This document shows, one piece after another, positions 47,680-59,548 of a stretch of DNA of 64,000 bases. The notes beneath the pieces are model-generated. The model ran no database searches. It worked only from the letters and a program-made list of their open reading frames with translations, and was not told the DNA's origin. The position numbers and the translations under genes are program-made. Location: assembly GCA_009823395.1 (NCBI GenBank), contig CM020505.1, positions 12,225,129 through 12,289,128 of the forward strand, in the 5' to 3' direction. The DNA is from Thamnaconus septentrionalis (taxonomy: Eukaryota > Chordata > Actinopteri > Tetraodontiformes > Monacanthidae). Positions within the stretch are counted from its first letter, which is position 1. Each line of letters begins with the position of its first letter.

Positions 47680-47849
47680 CTTTCAGTATTTGAACACTCA
47701 TGACTGCTGTGCATGACTACACTTATAATAGGTTATCTTGAGCCTGCATGTTTTTCTTTCCTGAAAAAACAGCAACCGTGAAATTTTATGGAGGAGAATT
47801 TTTTACAGTCCACCAATAATCACCTTCAGCCTGCAAAAGAGGAAAAATC

Positions 47850-47871
47850 TGTGTGTGTGTGTGTGTGTGTT
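47850..47871. repeat. GT microsatellite followed by CG repeat
   Basis: About ten GT units, then TCGTCGCTCG and a CG run to 47,891. Confidence 0.9.
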
Positions 47872-47938
47872 CGTCGCTCGCGCGCGCGCGCACGAGAGGA
47901 GGGGTTAGAAATTGGGGAGGGCATAGATTGCAGACGGA

Positions 47939-47957
47939 GCAGCAGCAGCAGCAGCAG
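47939..47957. repeat. CAG repeat
   Basis: Six CAG units in the candidate basp1 leader region. Confidence 0.85.
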
Positions 47958-48304
47958 TGGGGTAGGCTGGATTGTGATAGCGACAGATGTCTAGAAAACT
48001 GTGAGGGCCACTCACTCTCCAGTCACAGCACAGTCCCAGGCTGCACCTCGGAGAGCAGGGGCGGAATCTGCAGCTGTCACTCCTACAGGCTTACCTCCAT
48101 TATCACTCCCATCCGGAGCCTGCGCAAGAAGCCCGTGATCTCTCTCCACAGAAACAGGTTGGTCTCCACACAGGATTGTATTTCTTTCTTTGTTTGTTTC
48201 TTTCTTCTTGTTTTTTTTTTTTTTTTAATGTCTTTGCTAGTTCGTTGCTCGCGTTTAAGGTCGAAAAACACATTGTTGAGAGCTTTTTTCTCTTTTTTTG
48301 ATGA

Positions 48305-48355
48305 GAAGAAAGAAAGAAAGAAAGAAAAACGAGAAGAAAAGAAAGAAAGAAAAGG
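48305..48355. repeat. GAAA/AAAG purine repeat
   Basis: An imperfect tetranucleotide array between the candidate first exon and the coding exon of basp1. Confidence 0.85.
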
Positions 48356-50328
48356 CTTGTCATCCGTTTTCGCTCGCTTCCTTTTATTTAAATTCAGATG
48401 TTGCAAGGTTGCCACACTGCAGGCAAGATTATCCCCCTTTCTCAGCGGTCCATTTTGATTTAGCGCGTCCTCTTTGGCAACGGCGCAAATTCTTCTCTTT
48501 TTTTTTTTCTTTCAAACTAGGCCACTCGTATTCAGCGTGCCTTTCTGGTCGGGACAAAGAAAAACGCGCAAAACAAAGTTAGGAAGTTGTGGCATTCTGG
48601 CCTTTCGGTGTTAGCACGTTTCTGTGCTGATTTTCCCTTTGAAATGTCGCGTGAGATTGTGAGTAGTGCCTTTTTTCCCCCTTCCCGTTTGCGGACAGCG
48701 AGATCATGAGCAGCTGAGATAAGTAGCTGTGGGTGGGTTGAAATGGGGGGATGGAGACCCCCTCAGCTTTTAATATGCAGCTCCAGTGTGTCCGTGGCCG
48801 GTGTACAGTGAAATTCCACCCCCGCCAGCCTCTACTTTTGCGCCATCACCGCTAAGCTTTGTGCAATTTCAACCCGGCCGTTTTTTTTTTTTTTTACAAT
48901 TTTGTCAGTGAGCCACTGATCCGTCTTTTGTTACCGGCACATGCTGCTGCCTCTCCTCTCCCCATCTTCCCATTGTGTGTTAGCCTCAGCGTGGTACCCA
49001 GGCCTGCTGCACATCCTTACTGGCAAGGAACCATGTTAGAGAAAACACACATATTTGCACAGGGACGTTTTCCAAACACGTTTAAGTATAATTTTGGGAT
49101 GACACATGAGGGGTGAAAAAAATTGTAATGAATAAATAGGCCACATAAAAAAGTAGATGCTCACACATAATCCAAAAAATAAAATAAAAAAAAGTCGGCA
49201 CTGCTCCAATTTCTTCTTTTTTTTCAAGATTGGAGGTGTGATTTTTATTTAATTTATGTATCTATCTATCTATTTTTTTATTTATTTTTTTTGAGGATGG
49301 TGGCAGAGAGGTCCAGTTGAAAATTGGTGGGTGTGTAGTCCACAGTGTTGCTGCAAACGGCTGATCGTAGCACTATGGACAGTTCCCATTTTGCTCATCT
49401 TCATACGATTAGGCTATCAAAAATGCGTTTTGAACCAAAAAAAAAAGCCTAATATAATGTTTGATGAGTTTATTTTCCCAACATTTAAGCAGTGCCTTGT
49501 TGCATGTGAGGTTGGCGTGTGGGTTGGTGCTTTGTATGGCTTGTAAGTACCAACCTACAGCCAGGTTGATTTACTCAGGCTCAGCAGTCTGTAAGGTAAA
49601 GTTGAACTTCCAGTTCTCAATTTTTTGCCACTCAGAGGAAGTAACATGTTGCAATCACAAGCTCTTCCTCTACAGCCACAACAACGTTTGACACAGACAC
49701 ACAACTTCATTCTTTTAGTTTCAATTGGATTACTGGTTCAAATTAGCGGTTTTGCGCTGGTCAGGAAATCCACTTAGAAAAATCCAATTTTTTCATTTTG
49801 TTCACAAAGTTTTCTGCAGGATGGCTTCGTACGTTTTCTGTCACCCAGTGTCAGAACAAGAGTTGCAGGTTCTTGGGCATGAAGAGTTACGCAACATTCC
49901 TGAGGCCGAAGAGTTGTTTGATCTCTGACAGTTCATCATGAATTTATGTTTGCTTTATGGCCAAACTCCATTTGGCGGTAAGAGCCTTCATTTATGAAAT
50001 TATACTTTGACACTTTACTGGACTTACAACATCTTTTTATATTTCAATGGCTCCTAAAGCAAATTCAGGAAGCAACAATGCCAGTTTGGAGTTTGGTGTA
50101 CCTTTACCACTTCAAACATCCACCAAGAAGTATCAGTTTCAAATGTGGGTGGCAAAAAGTTAGGAGGATGCATCACACAGGTTTTCTCTTACTGTTGATT
50201 AAAATTGTTTCAAAAATTGTTTTTTTTGGCCAATGAAATTGTCATTCTGGATGAATACCAAATTAAACTTTAATTTATGCCCAGTAATGAAAAAAAAACA
50301 CCTTCTGTCCATTCTTGTAGGAAACAAA

Positions 50329-52245
50329 ATGGGAGGTAAACTGAGCAAGAAGAAGAAGGGATACGATGTGAGTGACCCCAAACAAGCAAAGGATGAGACA
50401 GAAGCCACAGCTGCAGGTGCACAGGAGTCTAAAGAGGAGGCCGGAGCCGCACCCACAGAAGCTGAGACAACAGAAACTGCTCCTGAAACAGTATCGCAAG
50501 AGCCAAAGTCTGCAGAGCCAGGAGAAGCAGCCGCATCAGCAGATGAGACACCTTCAGCAGAGGAAGCAGCTGCACCAGTGGAACAAGTTGCAGTGGAACC
50601 AACTGCAGCAGCAGTGGAAGCAGCTCCAGTCGCAGCGACCGCTGCAGCAGTTGTGGAGGCAGCTGCACCAGCCAGTGAACCATCAGAAGCGGCAGCAGCA
50701 GAGGAACAGGCACCAGTCAGTGAGCAAACTCCAGTAGTGGAGGAACCGGTTTTGGCAGTCGAACAACCAGCTGTAGCAGCAGAAATTACAGCTGCTTTAG
50801 CAGAAGAGCCCGCTGCAGTAGAAGTACCAGCTGTAGTAGCATCTGCTGCAGTAGAAGTACCAGCTGTAGTAGAACCCGCTGCAGTAGAAGTACCAGATGT
50901 AGCACCAGAGCCTGCTGCAGTCGAGGAACCAACTGTAGTGGAACCTATTCCAGAAGAAGTACCAGCTGTTGTAGAACCTATTCCAGAAGAAGTACCAGCT
51001 GTTGTAGAATCTATTCCAGAAGAAGTACCAGCTGTAATTGAACCCCCTACAATAGAAGAACCAGCTGTAGTGCCAGTAGAAGCCGCTACAGTAGAAGAAC
51101 CAGCTCCAGTAGCAGCGGCCCCAGATGCACCAGTAGAAGAACCAGTAACTGTAGAAGCCACTACTGTAGAGGAACCAGCTGTAGAAGAACCAGCTGTAGA
51201 AGAACCAGCTCTCCCAGAGCTTCCAGAGGCTATTGCAGCATCACCAGAAGAGCCAGAACCTACAGCAGCTCCCCTTATCGATGAACCTGCTGCAGATATA
51301 ACAGCTGAGCCAGAGGTGGAGCCTATTTGTACCGAGGAAGAGGAGAAACCAGAGACAGCGACTGTTACTGAGTGTCAAGATACTGCTGAGGAGTCGGTTC
51401 TTGAGTCGGAGCCAGTTGCTGAACCAAGTGCGGAACAAGTGGTGGAGAAAACCCCAGAACCAGAGCAAACACTTGAGCCAGAGCCACAGAAGCAAGAAGC
51501 GGAGCAGGAACCAGAACCGGAACAAGTCCCAGAGCCAGAGCCTGAGCAGTCACAAGAGCCAGAACCAGAACCTTCGCAAGAATCTGCTGCTGTGGAACCT
51601 GCACCAGAGGAGAAAGAAGAGGAAGCAGAAGCAGGAGCAAATGAAGCCACAGCCGACATCACAGAACCCGAGGCTGTCGTGGAAGCCGAGGCACCGGAGG
51701 TCTTGCAGACTGACGAGGTATCCCATGATCAGCCCATCGCAGAGGAGCCGCTTGTGACAGAGGCTGTGGCAGCTGAGCCAGAAGCAGCTGAGCCAGAGGC
51801 AGCGGAACCTGTGGCAGCTGAGCCAGAGGCAGCAGAACCTGTGGCAGCTGAGCCAGAGGCAGCAGAACCCGTGCCTGAAATCGTCGTCTCAGAGTCCGTC
51901 TCTACCGGCAACATCACCGCAGAGGCCGACGAGGTGGCAGAGGCACCCGCGCAAGAGGTGCCTTCTCAGGAGCCTGAGGCAGAAACCAAGATGGAGAATG
52001 GCGACGTGGAGAGCCCCTCGGCGGCTGAGGAAGTGGCAGAAGACGCGGTCCCCGTTGTGAACGGAGACAGCGGTAATCCCGCAGAGGCAGCAGAGGAAGT
52101 CGTCAACGGTGGCGGGGGCGAGGAGGCGGAGACGCCCGCCTCCAAACAAAGTGACTTTGAACTGAAAAAGGATGTCCAGGAAGTTCCAGATGCAGTTCCT
52201 GAGGTGGCCGACGGCGTGAGCAGTGAGATCACCGAGGCGGTCTGA
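50329..52245 (+). CDS. basp1: basp1: brain acid soluble protein 1 (CAP-23/NAP-22), expanded to 638 aa
   Basis: A single coding exon of 639 codons, ending TGA. I chose the ATG at 50,329 because the product then begins MGGKLSKKKKGYDVSD, the diagnostic BASP1 N-terminus: Gly2 is the myristoylation site and the Lys run is the calmodulin- and PIP2-binding effector domain. A splice acceptor (TTCTTGTAG at 50,312-50,320) lies 8 bases before it, so the in-frame ATG at 50,233 would be intronic. BASP1 is attached to the inner plasma membrane of neurons and growth cones, where it affects PIP2 and actin; a nuclear WT1 co-repressor role is also known. The remainder is low-complexity Glu, Ala, Pro and Val sequence with tandem repeats (EPIPEEVPAVV three times; AAEPEAAEPV three times). 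The human protein is 227 aa, so this one is nearly three times longer. The C-terminus (SSEITEAV) differs from the mammalian end. Confidence 0.88.
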   Translation: MGGKLSKKKKGYDVSDPKQAKDETEATAAGAQESKEEAGAAPTEAETTETAPETVSQEPKSAEPGEAAASADETPSAEEAAAPVEQVAVEPTAAAVEAAPVAATAAAVVEAAAPASEPSEAAAAEEQAPVSEQTPVVEEPVLAVEQPAVAAEITAALAEEPAAVEVPAVVASAAVEVPAVVEPAAVEVPDVAPEPAAVEEPTVVEPIPEEVPAVVEPIPEEVPAVVESIPEEVPAVIEPPTIEEPAVVPVEAATVEEPAPVAAAPDAPVEEPVTVEATTVEEPAVEEPAVEEPALPELPEAIAASPEEPEPTAAPLIDEPAADITAEPEVEPICTEEEEKPETATVTECQDTAEESVLESEPVAEPSAEQVVEKTPEPEQTLEPEPQKQEAEQEPEPEQVPEPEPEQSQEPEPEPSQESAAVEPAPEEKEEEAEAGANEATADITEPEAVVEAEAPEVLQTDEVSHDQPIAEEPLVTEAVAAEPEAAEPEAAEPVAAEPEAAEPVAAEPEAAEPVPEIVVSESVSTGNITAEADEVAEAPAQEVPSQEPEAETKMENGDVESPSAAEEVAEDAVPVVNGDSGNPAEAAEEVVNGGGGEEAETPASKQSDFELKKDVQEVPDAVPEVADGVSSEITEAV

Positions 52246-52589
52246 AAAGAAGGCTGTCTGAGTTCGTGTGAGTTTCATTTTAATCCTGTGACGCGAGGAA
52301 GCCGTCGCGGCGCCAGGAGAACAGCGAGGCTTCCTTGAATGCTGTAACCACTGCGATGTCTAAGGTGGTAACTCAGGCAAAACAACGTTTTCTATTGAGT
52401 AACCAAAAAAAAACGAGATGCAACCACTTGAGGACAGGGAGTGAGACGGGCGACAGATGGAAAGTGAAAGTGAGAGCGGGTGGGGGTGGAGGAGTCCTGA
52501 GTTTACAGGTGGGCGCGGACGGCGTGCAAATTTGGATTTTGGAAAGCAAAAATGGCTGGGCTTAAAATATGATACAAACGAATGAAAGT

Positions 52590-52797
52590 AATAAATCTGT
52601 CTTTTTTGTGAGCCTTATTAATAATACGCAATCGTTTCTTGGAACAGCATTCATTACTAGTATGTTATCTGATTTTGAATGTCATATATATCCTTTCTAC
52701 TACTATATGCAGGGACCTGACATGTTTTGGCCTTTGATAATGATGGTACCTGTGAGGACTGTTCACTAAAAACTGATTGTCCAGAACAGAGAATAAA
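52590..52797 (+). other. basp1 polyadenylation signals (two AATAAA)
   Basis: AATAAA hexamers lie at 52,590-52,595 and 52,792-52,797, about 345 and 547 bases after the basp1 stop. Either could be used; the second is followed by a GT-containing stretch. Confidence 0.45.
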
Positions 52798-53730
52798 AAA
52801 AGAGTGCTATAGCCTACAGTGATCTTCTCTTTCCTTTTTCATCGGATTTTCTGAGCATCAAGGGCATCACAGTGCCATTAGATAGCAAACCACATATATG
52901 CATATTTTTTTAACCCCAAAATCTGATGCTTTTGCTACATACAGAAGTAGACAAATGGGGTAAAGGGCACACGGCCTGGTTAATATCAAACCAGTTGTTG
53001 ACACCTCGTATCAGTTTCCGTGGGGGTTAGGGTTTGACTGATTATTCATATCTTCAAACGGCCAGTGTCCTTTAGGTCATTCACCATATTACTACTATTT
53101 TGGTCAGGGGGAAAGATGGCTGCCAACATTGATGGAGGACCAAAACAAAAGAAGAAAAAACAGTTGGTTTCAGTGCGGCAACATACATCGACCCATCATC
53201 CACAAGAGAAAAGCATGTTCCGATCACCACATCGCCTCCCTTTCATCCGCCATGTCACCATGTTGCGTTGCAACAAGCCCGCGCCATCCGTAGCAGCAGC
53301 CCCCTCCCCAGCCCCCCTGCCAGCATTTGACAGATTCATACCGGCAAAGGGAGCCAAAGGAAGGGGGGGAAGGGCAGGAATTCTTGCAGGAGGCAGACGG
53401 AGAAGGGGGTGGGGGTGGCGGCGGAGGGTGTTCAGAGTTGAAAGCGAGTACCGCTGATGTCAAGGGGGGGGGGGGGGGGGCGCTTTCTCCCTTCTGGTGT
53501 GTGCGCTTTGCTTCTGCGGACCACTTTTCACGCGAGACCTCGCTGCGCTTACACGCTAATTGGTGGAGGCAAACATGCTCCGGCACCTACCTGACGCTGG
53601 CCCGCAGAATGCAGCCACGCCCGCCGCCGCGCACACCAGAGTCAGGGGCGGGAGGGTTCTTTGCATGCATGTGCTAGCACACACACATTAGCACGTAGGA
53701 GCGAGGTGGTATTTGTGTCTCAGCACATGA

Positions 53731-53754
<24 letters not shown>
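53731..53754. repeat. GT microsatellite
   Basis: Twelve perfect units. Confidence 0.9.
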
Positions 53755-53764
<10 letters not shown>

Positions 53765-54550
53765 ACATATATGGACAGCGAGGACGTGTGTGTGTGAAAG
53801 TGGGGGGAGGGGGAGGGGCGGTTTCTTTGTAAAGTGTAGTAACCCAACCTTGAAAGAACTGCTGGCCGTGGGTCAGGGCACCGGTGGAGATCCACCGATG
53901 ATAACGTCAACCTCCGCGATAGAAGTAGCTTCATAATGGACCCTTGCACATACCATCTCTCTCGGTCTCTCTAGTTTCTTAAGAAAATACTCCAGCAACG
54001 CACATTCATGAAAGGAATGCTGTGGGTTTGGGGTCGGGGGTGGAGGTGGTGGTGGTGTGGGGGGTTAGGCTGGGAGGATGAATTGCCGGGTATGTTTTCA
54101 TCCGTCTTGCTGGAGCAATTTTGACTCACCTCGCATCGCACGTGTGTTGCTGCCAGAAAATTATCACATTTGTACATTGAAAAGACGCTGTTTCTGCAAA
54201 AAAAATAAAAAATCAAATAAATAAAAACCCTGATATAATAGCCAGAGAGCTGGTAGACAGTCTGCTCAGACGAGACGACGCTCCAGGTTGTTTTCGAGCT
54301 AAATCTTCTTGAAATGAAGGAAGACTGATGCCTCTCAATTCAAACTGGTACCACGGCAAACCTGCAACGGTTTGAAATCAGTCCACACCGCATTAAAACT
54401 CAAAGCTGCAGACTTCTCGTTTAATAAAACTGGTATCCTTTCAATTATGCTCAGTGCATTATGGTAGAAATAATGTTATTTCATTTAAAAACCGTCTTTA
54501 AATAATATGCAATGTCTTCCTGGCTGTGACACAATAAAGAAGGAGAGATC

Positions 54551-54645
54551 AGGCTCAGATGGAGGAGCGGCCGCCCACCAATCACAAGGTTGGTGGTCTG
54601 CAAGTCCAAGTGTCTCAAGGCCGCATTCAGTGGCACTAATCCCTG
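54551..54645 (+). mobile_element. tRNA-derived SINE head (different family)
   Basis: The stretch has GGCTCAGATGGAGGAGCGGC (A-box-like), CACCAATCACAAGGTTGGTGG (B-box region, degenerate) and AAGTCCAAGTGTCTCAAGG, which I recognise as the head of a common fish SINE. The body is missing or decayed. Confidence 0.5.
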
Positions 54646-56301
54646 TTTAATCGGTCACTGTTTGTGTTGTTGGCAGCCTCCTCCGCCGCCACTGTACAAC
54701 TGTGCGCACGCAGTTTAAGAATCCCGCCTTGTTGTCTAAAGTACATTTGTGGTACTGTATTGATGAAGCACAAAAAGCGCAGCCCAAAATGCACTCCATT
54801 ATGTTTGGCTATTCCCTCCCTGAGATGTGTGCGGCAGCGCGACGGAAAACAGCCTCCTTGTCTTTCGCATCTTGATTTAAACGCGGCTTTAATGTTGCAT
54901 AGTTGCAAAAGGCCAGCTGCACTGCCTGGTTACCCCAACACTATGTGCTCTATAGCAAGGCCCTGCACAAAGCTGGGACTGTGTCCCAGCTTCTTTTTAC
55001 CCAGACTCCCCTTACGAAGACTCGGCCGCAGGCGTAAGCCAGCTTTGACTGATGCCTCTGAGATGCAAGAGGAAAAAGAAAACGTGAACTAAATCCAAAA
55101 AGCCAAAGGAAATTCATGAGGCGCTGACTGCTTAGGTCAAGTTTTCTTTCCTGTTTCCCCCCCCCCCTCCCTCTTCTTTGCTTGTTGGCGGAATACTAAA
55201 AAACACAGGACTGAAATTCTGCTGTTTGTCTGTTTTAACGACCTCTTTTATGGTTTTGATTTTCTTTTTTAGTTCGTTTTTTTTTTTTACTGCTGACTCC
55301 ACGATGACGTGACTGAGTAGAGCCGGGGAAAAGGGTAAGGGAACCATGAGTAATTTACGACCGGCTGCAAATGAATTAAATTGGGCGCCGCTCCTTATTG
55401 ATAGTTGAATAAATCCTTGTTCCTGTGACTGTGACGGCGCATTTCTATTAAGGGGCCTTCAGTGTTCAGTGAACAAATTCAGCTGCGCTGTCCCCATATC
55501 GCTGACATCACAAAACGGGCAGGATGTGAGGGTGTGAAGGAGGGAGGGACCAGATGTCTGAGAGATACTCTTTCCGGAGGCAGGTATCTGCATGACAACA
55601 ACAGCTGATCTCTGTTTATTATTCAAAAGCAGGGGGTGTCCCGGCACAAGGAGCAGACAGGAAAACAAACAAAAGCAAAAAAAAAAAAAAAAAAAATGCA
55701 AGGCTCACAACACACCCTTCACTTTCTTCTTCCCCCCCCGGGCACTCAGGCAGACACACACACACGCACGCACGCATATACTGTACTCATATACACACAC
55801 ACACACTCACTTCCTCTCTCTCTGCTTATGTTCCCTACAACTGTCAAACACGGAAGATGCATCGAATCAGGCAAGATTCTCTGCACAGATTCAAGGTCTG
55901 GTATGTTTCTATAAAATCGGGCATGACTCTCCAGTTCTTTCTTCCTCCTTTCAGTCTCTGGCCTCCTCGCACATTATCGCCACCTCCGGCCCCTCGCTCT
56001 CCTGCCCTGGACCTGTAAATCTTCTTCAGCCTCTTTATCGCTTCTTTCTCTCTCTGTTGCTCGGCTCGTGGTTGCAGCCTACACCCGCCCTCTTTATGCA
56101 ACCATCTGGGCACGTGCACTAATGCTGTCATTGTATAGGGCATGGTGGAAGCCTATTAGGCAGAGCTCGGCGGTATAGTAAGAATCAATATTGATCCGCA
56201 GGGTTGCTGTAATGGAGGCTGAAAGGAGCACTGATTCCCCTTTGTCTGCCCCGAGAGCCCATCAACCTCAACTCCTCACGCATGCGCGGTCAGTCTCTCC
56301 A

Positions 56302-56302
<1 letters not shown>

Positions 56303-56349
<47 letters not shown>
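56303..56349. repeat. CA microsatellite
   Basis: About 23 perfect units in the gene-poor right part. Confidence 0.95.
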
Positions 56350-56351
<2 letters not shown>

Positions 56352-57160
56352 GCTTCTACCCCATCCCACTCTGCTGAGGCAGCTGCTGTTGTGAGTGAGC
56401 ACTTTACAACTGGCCATTCTGAGCGCGATGCATAAACATTATCCTCCCGGTAAACGTTGAGGGGACTCGTGGATTCCTAATGTATTTCTCATTACCGCGC
56501 ATCCGTCCGCAGCAATTAAGACCAAAACAGTAAGAACATTCATGGACGCGCACACACACACACACACTAACACAGGCGCAGAGTTAAGCGATAATTACAA
56601 CTGGAACGAGGGTTTTAAGCCCCGCTAAGGGCGTCCCGAGGTCCTTTTGGAAAAGGGGGTGGGTTTTATTTATTCTGCAGGTGGCACAGATGACATTGAA
56701 GACATGCATTTCATTTCATTGGAATAGTACAAATGTGTCAGTTGCACAAAGCTGCTTACTCACCCCAACTATTGCTTTCTGCCTTCCAGCTGGTTTAAAT
56801 AATGCCATTAAAAACACGGGAGCCCACTCAAAATCACAGCACAGGAGAAAAACTTGATTTGCAAGTCTGTTTTCCCCAAACTAATGGTAAATCAAAACAG
56901 GCCTTCTCCCGGGCCGGTGTTGGAAAGCTTTTGCTTACTGTTCCAGAAAGAGGTAATTCACTGTTTTAGTTAAAAAGATGTTGAGGACAAAAGAGAAAAG
57001 CGTTTTGCAATCCCACAAGCTGCAAGTTGACGGAAAACAGCGGTAGATGAATTGGCTTTGTGAAGAGAAGATCTGCCAGCAGGACATGAATACGTATAGC
57101 AACATGGCACAATGACCAGGCAATAAAACTAAGCAACAACTAAAATTAATAAATAAATAA

Positions 57161-57193
57161 ACACACACACACACACACACATACACACACACA
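57161..57193. repeat. CA microsatellite
   Basis: About 16 units with one ATAC interruption, preceded by AAATAAATAA. Confidence 0.9.
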
Positions 57194-59512
57194 TCGGAAT
57201 TCATGGCATCTGATTATTGAAAATATTATATGCTGTGTGAAGTTCTTTGCCTTCTTGGCATATTTATGAGCCAAAAAGGAAAGACAGCTTTTTATTTTTT
57301 TTATTTTTATTTTTTTTGCTTGAACGCATTCATTTGTCCCAGGAGGGAGGAAAGGTTTCTTCGGGAATGCACAGTGTGTGCTTAAGATTAGAGCCTGGAA
57401 ATATTCAGGGAGCAGTCACCTTCATGAAGTTACTGGTCAGCTAGGAAGGAACATGAAGCGGTCACTGTTTTTTCGTGGTTGACTACTTGAGCTTGTTTAG
57501 TGCAAGGTGACCACCGAAAGTTCTCGAGCTGACAAAAAATATGAATGTAATTAATCGTGGGGAAAAAATACATGTTTTTTAAATTTGTTGTTAACATTAA
57601 ATTTCTATTGTAGACAAAACTGATATGCAAAAACTGCAAAAAGATCCAACGTGAATAAAAAGGCATTTAATCATTATGTAAGGTGGTTGTGATATGCGGG
57701 TCTTTTCGCCTCACATACAGGAAACAGGTGGGTTACGCAACTTCCAAAAAGACAAGAAACCGAGAAACAAACCCATCTTTGGCAGTTCTGTTTTTGTTTC
57801 AGAAATGGAAACATAAATATGGAGTTCTTTTGTAACACAATTCCAGCTGTAAATTGTTTTAGCGCCAGCCGGCACGCAGCTGCAGAAGGAGCGTCCCTCG
57901 GGGGAGGGAAGACGACCTTCACTTTGCCTTTGGTGACAGAGCTAAATCAAAGCTGCTGCTTGTTTTAAGGCAAACTCTGTGCTGCTCGGTGCATTATGCA
58001 GGTGAATAGTTCATATGTAAAATGAAATGACATCAGATAAGGTACATGAGCAACAAAAGACAGAAAGTACAGAACAAAAACACAAAACAGAAGGGCAGCA
58101 AAAACAGGAGGAAAAAGTTGATTCTGTGTATATTTGGGATTCACGGTTCATCTTTAGAAAGTATGGAAATGCTTTAACACTGCAACAAAAATAAGTTGTA
58201 AAGACAACACGACATGTGTTGTGTATTGCAAAATGAGGTTGTGTTATTAAGCTTCAAGTCATCCTTATTTTTCTGCGAGCCATGTGATCCCTGTTCATGT
58301 AATATTCCACTTCATGTTCTGGTTTAACAAATGTTCCTTGACAGGTAGACATGAAAATTGCTTTTCTTAGCAGGCAACTGGAAATAGCTGCGCAAAGCAT
58401 TTGTCACCTATAGACCAGCTGCAGGATACACATGGCCAGTAGTGACAGACCTGTATGAACATATCACATGGGCTCAATTAGGGCTTAGTAGTATTTACTA
58501 CATTGCAGGGGGTCTTAAATTTGGTTAAATGTGGGTAGAAATGTGCCAGTTAGCACTGCAACAAATAAATGAACAATAAGAACAATAAATAAAAAAAAAA
58601 CCTTGTGCAGATGCTTTCCAAAATATTTAAAGTCTGAAATGGCAGAATGAATTTTGCCTTTCAGATGAATCCACGCTGCTCGTAATAAAACCAGGGTATT
58701 GTGTGACATCAGCTGTGCTGTCTTCTTTGTGCTCCTTTTGTCCAGAGCTGTCAACATTTGTTTAGCTGTGAAGGACTCTGGGGTGCCATGGCGGATCATC
58801 ATCTCAGCTTTCACCACCAGTTATGTCAACAGTGAGTGGGGGAAAAATTGTGGAGGAGAAAATGGAAGAAGTAGTCACAATGCAGCGAAACCTTCAACTG
58901 ATGCAGCGTTTTTCCAGGTCCGTCACTGATAGCGGTCCCCCATGGAAACACTTCCAGGGCGTTAGCGCTTCACCACTTACGAGCATGTTTCATCATTTCA
59001 TGGGCGTGTTTTTGTGAAGTTGTAGCACTTTTGCTTTTTGCGGCCACCGTGAGATGGGTTTGTCTTCCTTTGTCCTCACAGTGTCATGATTGCTACTTCA
59101 CAGTTTACAAGGTAAAGCGCTCACAAACGTCCCACACTTGTCGGTGTTGAGTCTGCGCTGGTGGCCGAGCATGCCGATGAAATAGAAACCAAAGTGAAGG
59201 CAGTGGACATAAGGACTAAGATGGAAAGTGTGGTGGTGGTGGTGGGGTGGGGTGGAGTCTTATTGTATTAGAATAACAAGGACTTCAAACCGGCTCCTCC
59301 CTCTGATGTACTCACTCGGAGGATGACTGGGCGAGTGCCGGCACCTCCTTCTGTCGCTGACCCGGCGCATGCCTCATTAAACCCTTTAACTTTGTTATGA
59401 ATTCATCGAAACACACACCCCTCCACACACACACACGCACACACACACAACACAATGGCCCTACGCCTCCACCCGCTTTGATGCGCTGGCCGACGGCGCT
59501 GCCATATGTCCA

Positions 59513-59544
<32 letters not shown>
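59513..59544. repeat. CA microsatellite
   Basis: About 15 perfect units. Confidence 0.93.

Positions 59545-59548
<4 letters not shown>

Larger units (their letters stand above)
44871..47849. other. intergenic region between dync1li2 and basp1
   Basis: About 3 kb without a recognisable gene on either strand. It holds a strong hairpin at 45,051-45,098, a CA array at 45,168-45,205, a TTTTA array at 45,269-45,300 and a second hairpin at 47,639-47,679. The rest is AT-rich and unremarkable. Confidence 0.5.
47850..48157 (+). promoter_or_regulatory. candidate basp1 promoter and noncoding first exon
   Basis: A CpG-containing stretch upstream of basp1 starts with a GT then CG repeat, followed by purine-rich sequence and a CAG run. 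A possible donor (AACAG then GTTGGT) ends it near 48,157. Mammalian BASP1 has a noncoding first exon and one coding exon, and the acceptor just before the basp1 ATG here requires an upstream exon. The exact exon is inferred, and other upstream positions are possible. Confidence 0.25.

Noticed and set aside
50233..50328. In-frame upstream ATG that would lengthen basp1 by 32 residues
   Set aside because: A splice acceptor lies between it and the true ATG, and the BASP1 N-terminus needs Met-Gly-Gly for myristoylation.
50199..51161. A 320-codon open stretch antisense to basp1, rich in Ser, Thr, Gly and Ala
   Set aside because: It is the shadow of the GCA/GAA/CCA-rich basp1 repeats on the other strand, with no recognisable domain and no splice or promoter context.
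53065..53457. Open stretch with MAANIDGGPKQKKKK
   Set aside because: It has no family match I know, decays into low-complexity sequence, and lacks exon-like flanks.
54551..54645. tRNA gene
   Set aside because: The A- and B-box-like words are degenerate and no cloverleaf closes; it is better read as a SINE head.
58699..59017. Overlapping open stretches suggesting a small gene
   Set aside because: They have no splice consensus supporting an exon, no recognisable domain and no family resemblance.
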